A DNA stretch of 5,187 bases from an uncultured Rhodoferax sp. (lineage in GTDB: Bacteria; Pseudomonadota; Gammaproteobacteria; Burkholderiales; Burkholderiaceae_C): positions 1-5,187 of the forward strand of contig CAKZJN010000304.1 of the NCBI GenBank assembly GCA_936943465.1, read 5' to 3'. Made by a program: the position numbers and the translations under genes. Position 1 is the stretch's first letter; each line of letters starts with the position of its first letter. Under the pieces are notes generated by a model, which ran no database searches, was not told where the DNA came from, and saw only the letters and a program-made list of their open reading frames with translations. Positions 1-5,187 of the stretch are shown here, one piece after another.

Positions 1-986
1 AGGGCACCATTTTTCTGGGCGGCCCGCCGCTGGTGAAGGCCGCCACCGGCGAGGTGGTGAGCGCGGAAGACCTGGGCGGTGGCGATGTACATACGCGCCT
101 CTCCGGTGTGGCCGACCATCTGGCACAAAACGACCTGCACGCCCTGTCGCTGGCACGCGAAGCAATTGCCAACCTCAACAAGAACAAGGCCGTACCCACC
201 AGTACGCAAGCCCCGGTGCCGCCGAAGTACGCGGCCGAAGAACTCTACGGCGTGATCCCCACCGACACGCGCAAGCCCTTCGATGTGCGCGAGATCATTG
301 CCCGCATCGTCGATGGCTCGGAGCTGCACGAATTCAAACCGCGCTTTGGCACCACGCTGGTTTGCGGTTTTGCCCATATCGAAGGCATGCCGGTCGGCAT
401 CATTGCTAACAACGGCATTCTGTTTTCAGAGTCGGCGCTCAAGGGCGCACACTTTATCGAGCTGTGCTGCCAGCGCAAGATTCCGCTGGTGTTTTTGCAG
501 AACATCACCGGCTTTATGGTCGGTCGCAAGTATGAAAACGAAGGCATCGCCCGCAACGGCGCCAAGATGGTGACGGCTGTGGCGACCGCTGCGGTGCCGA
601 AGTTCACCATCATCATTGGCGGCAGCTTTGGTGCCGGCAACTACGGCATGTGCGGCCGCGCTTACAGCCCGCGCTTCTTGTGGATGTGGCCGAACGCGCG
701 CATCAGCGTCATGGGCGGCGAGCAGGCCGCCAGCGTCCTGGCCACCGTCAAACGTGACGGCATCGAAGCCAAGGGCGGTGCCTGGAGCAAGGAAGAAGAA
801 GAAGCCTTCAAAGCCCCGGTGCGCCAGCAATACGAAGTGCAGGGCCACCCCTACTACGCCACCGCCCGCCTGTGGGACGACGGCATCATCGACCCCGCCG
901 ACACGCGCCGCGTGCTGGCGCTAGGCCTGTCCGCTGCACTCAATGCACCGATTCCCGATACGAAGTTCGGCGTGTTCCGGATGTGA
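1..986 (+). CDS. liuB: 3-methylcrotonyl-CoA carboxylase, carboxyltransferase (beta) subunit, 5'-truncated
   Basis: Transfers the carboxyl group from carboxybiotin on the partner alpha subunit to 3-methylcrotonyl-CoA, giving 3-methylglutaconyl-CoA in cytoplasmic leucine/isovalerate degradation. The gene enters from the left; the first whole codon is at base 3 and 327 codons precede the TGA at 984-986, so about 200 N-terminal residues of a family usually near 535 are outside. The GTG at 33 is an internal valine codon, since the reading frame stays open and family-like upstream of it (GTIFLGGPPLVKAATGE). Visible crotonase-fold carboxyltransferase signatures are DLGGGDVHTRLSGVADH (end of the N-terminal half), FLQNITGFMVG (about bases 495-527) and GGSFGAGNYGMCGRAYSPRF (about 618-677), which form the oxyanion-hole and CoA-pocket region. 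A phenylalanine at 627-629 fits methylcrotonyl- rather than geranyl-CoA carboxylase. Only 13 bases separate it from the alpha-subunit gene, as expected for co-translated partners. Propionyl- or acyl-CoA carboxylase beta is the alternative but fits less well. Confidence 0.95.
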   Translation, partial: GTIFLGGPPLVKAATGEVVSAEDLGGGDVHTRLSGVADHLAQNDLHALSLAREAIANLNKNKAVPTSTQAPVPPKYAAEELYGVIPTDTRKPFDVREIIARIVDGSELHEFKPRFGTTLVCGFAHIEGMPVGIIANNGILFSESALKGAHFIELCCQRKIPLVFLQNITGFMVGRKYENEGIARNGAKMVTAVATAAVPKFTIIIGGSFGAGNYGMCGRAYSPRFLWMWPNARISVMGGEQAASVLATVKRDGIEAKGGAWSKEEEEAFKAPVRQQYEVQGHPYYATARLWDDGIIDPADTRRVLALGLSAALNAPIPDTKFGVFRM

Positions 987-987
987 T

Positions 988-991
988 GGAG
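988..991 (+). promoter_or_regulatory. Ribosome binding site of liuD (GGAG)
   Basis: GGAG lies 8 bases before the ATG at 1000. It decides the start: an in-frame ATG at 943 would add 19 residues (MHRFPIRSSACSGCDGVET) that overlap liuB and look unlike any biotin carboxylase N-terminus, whereas MFTKILIANRGEIACRV from 1000 is the standard beginning of the family. Confidence 0.8.
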
Positions 992-999
992 TAGAGACT

Positions 1000-3051
<2,052 letters not shown>

Positions 3052-3078
3052 GCCTGCGGCAATGCTTGGGCATCCGAA

Positions 3079-3102
3079 GTCCGGCCACAATGCGGGCCGG
3101 AC
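3079..3102 (+). repeat. Perfect 8-bp inverted repeat (hairpin) in the liuD-ghrA gap
   Basis: GTCCGGCC at 3079-3086 and GGCCGGAC at 3095-3102 are exact reverse complements around an 8-base loop (ACAATGCG). In RNA this is a strong GC-rich stem 27 bases after the liuD stop and 5 bases before the GAGGGA of the next gene. It is followed by ACTTTGAG, not a U tract, so it is not a classical intrinsic terminator. It may protect the upstream mRNA end, dampen read-through, or affect access to the ghrA ribosome site; it may also be chance in GC-rich DNA. Confidence 0.5.
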
Positions 3103-3107
3103 ACTTT

Positions 3108-3113
3108 GAGGGA
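3108..3113 (+). promoter_or_regulatory. Ribosome binding site of ghrA (GAGGGA)
   Basis: A purine-rich GAGGGA ends 5 bases before the ATG at 3119 and supports that start. It is the best Shine-Dalgarno match among the genes in the window and lies 5 bases downstream of the 3079-3102 hairpin, so the two could interact. With a 67-base gap behind it, ghrA cannot rely on coupling to liuD termination. Confidence 0.7.
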
Positions 3114-3118
3114 ACCCC

Positions 3119-4039
3119 ATGCGCATTACTTTTTGCTGTGCCCAAACCCAAGCCGAACCCTGGCTGATGGATTTGCGGGCCGCGCTGCCCGGCGTTGATG
3201 TCAGCCTGTGGCAGCCCGGAGCCCCACCGGCGGATTACGCCATCGTCTGGGCGCCACCTCAAGCCTTTTTTGACGAGCAGCCGCAATTGAAGGCAGCCTT
3301 CAACATTGGCGCGGGCGTCGACGCGCTGTTGCGCCTGAATATCGCGCCGACTACGCAACTGGTCCGGCTGGACGACGCCGGCATGGCGGTGCAAATGGCC
3401 GAGTACGTATGCCATGCCCTGATCCGCCATTACCGTCAATTTGCCGACTACGAAACCCAGCAGCACAGCAGCACCTGGTCCCAGCGTGCCATTCCGTTGC
3501 GTTCACAGATGCCGGTCGGCATCATGGGGCTGGGCGTCTTGGGGCAGCGGGTGGCCCGCGCTGTGGCGCAGTTTGACTTCCCGGTGAACGGCTGGAGCCG
3601 CAGCGCCAAGCAGGTGGATGGTGTGCGCTGTTTCCATGGCGAACAGGGATTTAGCGACTTTCTGGCCGCCAGCAAGGTGCTGGTGTCCGTTCTGCCTTCC
3701 ACCCCGCAAACCCGCGATCTGCTGAACCGCCGCACGCTGTCGCAACTCAAAAAAGGCGGCTACCTGATCAATGTGGCGCGCGGCGTGCAGGTGGTGGAAG
3801 ACGACCTGCTGCTCTTGCTCAACGAGGGGCATCTGGCCGGTGCGGCGCTGGATGTGTTTCGCACCGAACCGCTGCCGTCAGCGCACCCGCTGTGGAGCCA
3901 CCCGAAGGTGACGGTCACCCCCCATATTGCGGCGCTGACCCTGCGCCAAGAATCAATTGCCCAGATTGCGGCCAAAATTGCCGATGTGGAAGCCGGCAAA
4001 GCGGTGGCCGGAACGGTGGACCGCCAGCGCGGCTACTGA
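3119..4039 (+). CDS. ghrA: Glyoxylate/hydroxypyruvate reductase A (D-isomer-specific 2-hydroxyacid dehydrogenase)
   Basis: Reduces glyoxylate to glycolate and hydroxypyruvate to D-glycerate, presumably with NADPH, in the cytoplasm. The 306-residue protein is close to the 312 of E. coli GhrA and shares its hallmarks: NIGAGVDALL at 62-71, Rossmann motif GLGVLG at 137-142, LINVARGVQVVEDDLL, GAALDVFRTEPLP, TPHIAALT, and the C-terminal VDRQRGY. The catalytic triad is Arg221, Glu250 and His269 (E. coli Arg227 and His275 with a constant offset of 6). WSRSAK at 159-164 after the second strand puts Arg161 and Lys164 where E. coli has WSRTRK, which favours NADP(H). The start at 3119 has GAGGGA upstream; no in-frame alternative is better supported. 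It sits between two leucine-degradation genes although no step of that pathway needs a 2-hydroxyacid dehydrogenase, so its true substrate may differ (for instance a branched 2-keto acid; inference only). Confidence 0.88.
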   Translation: MRITFCCAQTQAEPWLMDLRAALPGVDVSLWQPGAPPADYAIVWAPPQAFFDEQPQLKAAFNIGAGVDALLRLNIAPTTQLVRLDDAGMAVQMAEYVCHALIRHYRQFADYETQQHSSTWSQRAIPLRSQMPVGIMGLGVLGQRVARAVAQFDFPVNGWSRSAKQVDGVRCFHGEQGFSDFLAASKVLVSVLPSTPQTRDLLNRRTLSQLKKGGYLINVARGVQVVEDDLLLLLNEGHLAGAALDVFRTEPLPSAHPLWSHPKVTVTPHIAALTLRQESIAQIAAKIADVEAGKAVAGTVDRQRGY

Positions 4040-4087
4040 TCTGTCGCATCGCTGAACCTGCGTCTTTTTACCCCACGAGAATTCAAG

Positions 4088-4996
4088 ATGAAAACCCCTT
4101 CCCGCGTCAAACTGATCGATGTCGGCCCTCGCGACGGCCTGCAAAACGAAAAGCAGCAAGTGCCTGCCGCTGTCAAGATTGAACTGGTTCACCGCCTGCA
4201 GCAGGCGGGCCTGGCCGAGATTGAGGTCACCAGTTTTGTGTCGCCCAAATGGGTGCCGCAGATGGCAGACAACGCCGAGGTGATGGCCGGTTTGCAGCGT
4301 CAAAGCGGCGTGCGCTACTCGGTGCTCACGCCCAATATGCAGGGCTTCGAGGCCGCCCTGAAAACCCGCCCCGACGAAATCGTGGTGTTTGGCGCGGCCA
4401 GCGAGGCCTTCAGCCAGAAAAATATCAACTGCTCGATTGCGGAAAGCATTGAGCGCTTCCGCCCGGTGGTGCAGGCCGCGCGGGATGCCGGTGTCGGTGT
4501 GCGTGGCGCTATTTCCTGCACCGTGGGTTGCCCCTACGAAGGCGAGATTGCCCCCGAAAGGGTCGAGTTGGTGGCCCGCCTGATGCGCGAGATTGGCGTG
4601 CAGCGGGTGGACATTGCCGACACCATCGGCGTGGGCACACCGCTCAAGGTGCAACGCGCCTTTGACGCGGCTCTCAAGCACTACGACCTCGACAGCGTGA
4701 GTGGCCACTTTCATGACACCTACGGCATGGCGCTGGCCAATACGTTGGCCGCGTTGGAACTGGGGGTCTGGAACTTCCAGTCCTCGGTGGCGGGGCTGGG
4801 CGGCTGCCCGTATGCCAAGGGTGCCACCGGCAATGTGGCCACGGAAGACGTGGTCTACCTGTTGCACGGCATGGGCATTGAAACCGGTATTGACCTGGAC
4901 CTGCTGATTGACGCCGGCAAGTTCATCAGCGATGCCTTGGGTCGCAAGCCCCATTCCCGCGCGGCCAATGCGCTGCTGACCAAGCGGTTGGGCTGA
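4088..4996 (+). CDS. liuE: Hydroxymethylglutaryl-CoA lyase
   Basis: Cleaves (S)-3-hydroxy-3-methylglutaryl-CoA to acetoacetate and acetyl-CoA, the last step of the leucine/isovalerate pathway begun by the enzymes upstream; also named mvaB. It is a 302-residue complete TIM-barrel enzyme of the HMGL-like family, the usual bacterial length. Motifs: DVGPRDGLQNE at 11-21 (catalytic Arg15, metal ligand Asp16), EVTSFVSPKWVPQ at 46-58 (Glu46), SCTVGCPYEG at 143-152 (Cys148), DTIGVGTP at 178-185, GHFHDTYG at 206-213 (metal ligands His207, His209), and signature SVAGLGGCPYAKGATGN with catalytic-loop Cys240 and ligand Asn249. All keep a constant offset of 26 from human HMGCL, so no key residue is missing. 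It ends in KRLG without the eukaryotic peroxisomal tail, as expected. A weak purine stretch GAGA (4077-4080) precedes the ATG by 7 bases. It lies 48 bases after ghrA and 3 bases before the next gene. Pyruvate-carboxylase-like or homocitrate-synthase relatives are excluded by the GLGGCPYA signature. Confidence 0.96.
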   Translation: MKTPSRVKLIDVGPRDGLQNEKQQVPAAVKIELVHRLQQAGLAEIEVTSFVSPKWVPQMADNAEVMAGLQRQSGVRYSVLTPNMQGFEAALKTRPDEIVVFGAASEAFSQKNINCSIAESIERFRPVVQAARDAGVGVRGAISCTVGCPYEGEIAPERVELVARLMREIGVQRVDIADTIGVGTPLKVQRAFDAALKHYDLDSVSGHFHDTYGMALANTLAALELGVWNFQSSVAGLGGCPYAKGATGNVATEDVVYLLHGMGIETGIDLDLLIDAGKFISDALGRKPHSRAANALLTKRLG

Positions 4997-4999
4997 ACC

Positions 5000-5187
5000 A
5001 TGTGTGGCGCTGAACTCAAGAGCCTGCCCGAGGGCGTGCAGCGGGTGGTTGCGGTATTGCAGCAACACGAGCACCCGCATCTGCCGCAGATGCTGGAAGA
5101 CGCTGCGCGTACCGCGCAGCAGGCGGCCGATGCCCTGGGCGTTGCCCTGGGGCAGATTGCCAAGAGCATCATTTTTCGCCGGCTGGC
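5000..5187 (+). CDS. YbaK/EbsC-family aminoacyl-tRNA deacylase-like protein, 3'-truncated
   Basis: The family hydrolyses mischarged tRNAs in trans (for example Cys- or Ala-tRNA-Pro) and resembles the editing domain of prolyl-tRNA synthetase. About 62 residues are in the window, from MCGAELKSLPEGVQRV; family members are usually around 160 long, so most of the gene lies to the right. Recognisable are the helix LPEGVQRVVAVLQQHEHPH, the segment AARTAQQAADALGVALGQIAKS (positions 35-56), and the following strand IIFRR; Lys55 is at the place of the conserved lysine of the pocket. The ATG is 3 bases past the liuE stop and in the same frame (TGA ACC ATG), so it is the first possible start. No good Shine-Dalgarno is seen (only GGTTGGG in the liuE tail), which suggests translational coupling to liuE. 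No link to leucine catabolism is known to me; it may be a passenger gene. The exact tRNA specificity cannot be read from this fragment. Confidence 0.8.
   Translation, partial: MCGAELKSLPEGVQRVVAVLQQHEHPHLPQMLEDAARTAQQAADALGVALGQIAKSIIFRRL

Noticed and set aside
791..802. Short GAA run coding four glutamates in liuB
   Set aside because: Four codons are too few for a meaningful repeat, and an acidic lysine/glutamate-rich stretch after the KRDG motif is ordinary in this family.
943..999. Upstream ATG at 943 as an alternative liuD start
   Set aside because: The 19 extra residues overlap liuB in another frame and are not family-like; the ATG at 1000 has GGAG at a good distance and gives the canonical N-terminus.
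3066..3091. Possible promoter for ghrA (TTGGGC ... CACAAT)
   Set aside because: The spacing is only 14 bases and the -35-like box matches the consensus poorly; the -10-like box overlaps the hairpin arm. Not distinguishable from chance.
4045..4069. Possible terminator before liuE: CGCA/TGCG followed by TCTTTTT
   Set aside because: The stem is only 4 bp with a 10-base loop, too weak for an intrinsic terminator, and it would cut liuE off from its operon. The T run alone is not enough evidence.
3953..5080. A 375-residue open frame on the - strand, opposite liuE
   Set aside because: Same cause: biased composition, no domain, and it lies opposite a complete HMG-CoA lyase and the start of the YbaK-like gene.

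Overview
The window is a compact, high-G+C stretch with all five recognisable genes on the + strand: the 3' part of a leucine/isovalerate (liu) catabolic operon and what follows it. Protein similarity recalled from memory, strong G/C preference at third codon positions and the gene order suggest a betaproteobacterium, probably Burkholderiales and perhaps Comamonadaceae. The taxonomic placement is inference; no marker gene is present to fix it.

Layout: (1) bases 1-986, the C-terminal ~327 residues of the carboxyltransferase (beta) subunit of 3-methylcrotonyl-CoA carboxylase (liuB); (2) 1000-3051, the complete biotin-carrying (alpha) subunit of the same enzyme (liuD); (3) 3119-4039, a complete NADP-type glyoxylate/hydroxypyruvate reductase A (ghrA-like); (4) 4088-4996, complete hydroxymethylglutaryl-CoA lyase (liuE/mvaB); (5) 5000 to the window end, the first ~62 residues of a YbaK/EbsC-family aminoacyl-tRNA deacylase-like protein. 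Gaps are 13, 67, 48 and 3 bases, so the five genes look like one transcription unit, possibly modulated by an 8-bp hairpin just before ghrA. No stretch above 300 bases lacks a gene. I see no tRNA, rRNA, insertion sequence, CRISPR array or origin.

How the genes work together: in leucine breakdown, isovaleryl-CoA is oxidised to 3-methylcrotonyl-CoA (enzyme not in the window). LiuB+LiuD carboxylate that with biotin and ATP to 3-methylglutaconyl-CoA. A hydratase (LiuC, not in the window) makes HMG-CoA, which LiuE splits to acetoacetate and acetyl-CoA. The reductase and the tRNA-editing-like gene are not steps of this pathway; their presence here is the least expected aspect of the window.

Overall this is well-understood central catabolism. 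I found no convincing novel system. The observations worth a second look concern gene order (a reductase lodged between liuD and liuE, no liuC between liuB and liuD), the in-frame TGA-ACC-ATG junction to the YbaK-like gene, and a hairpin before ghrA.
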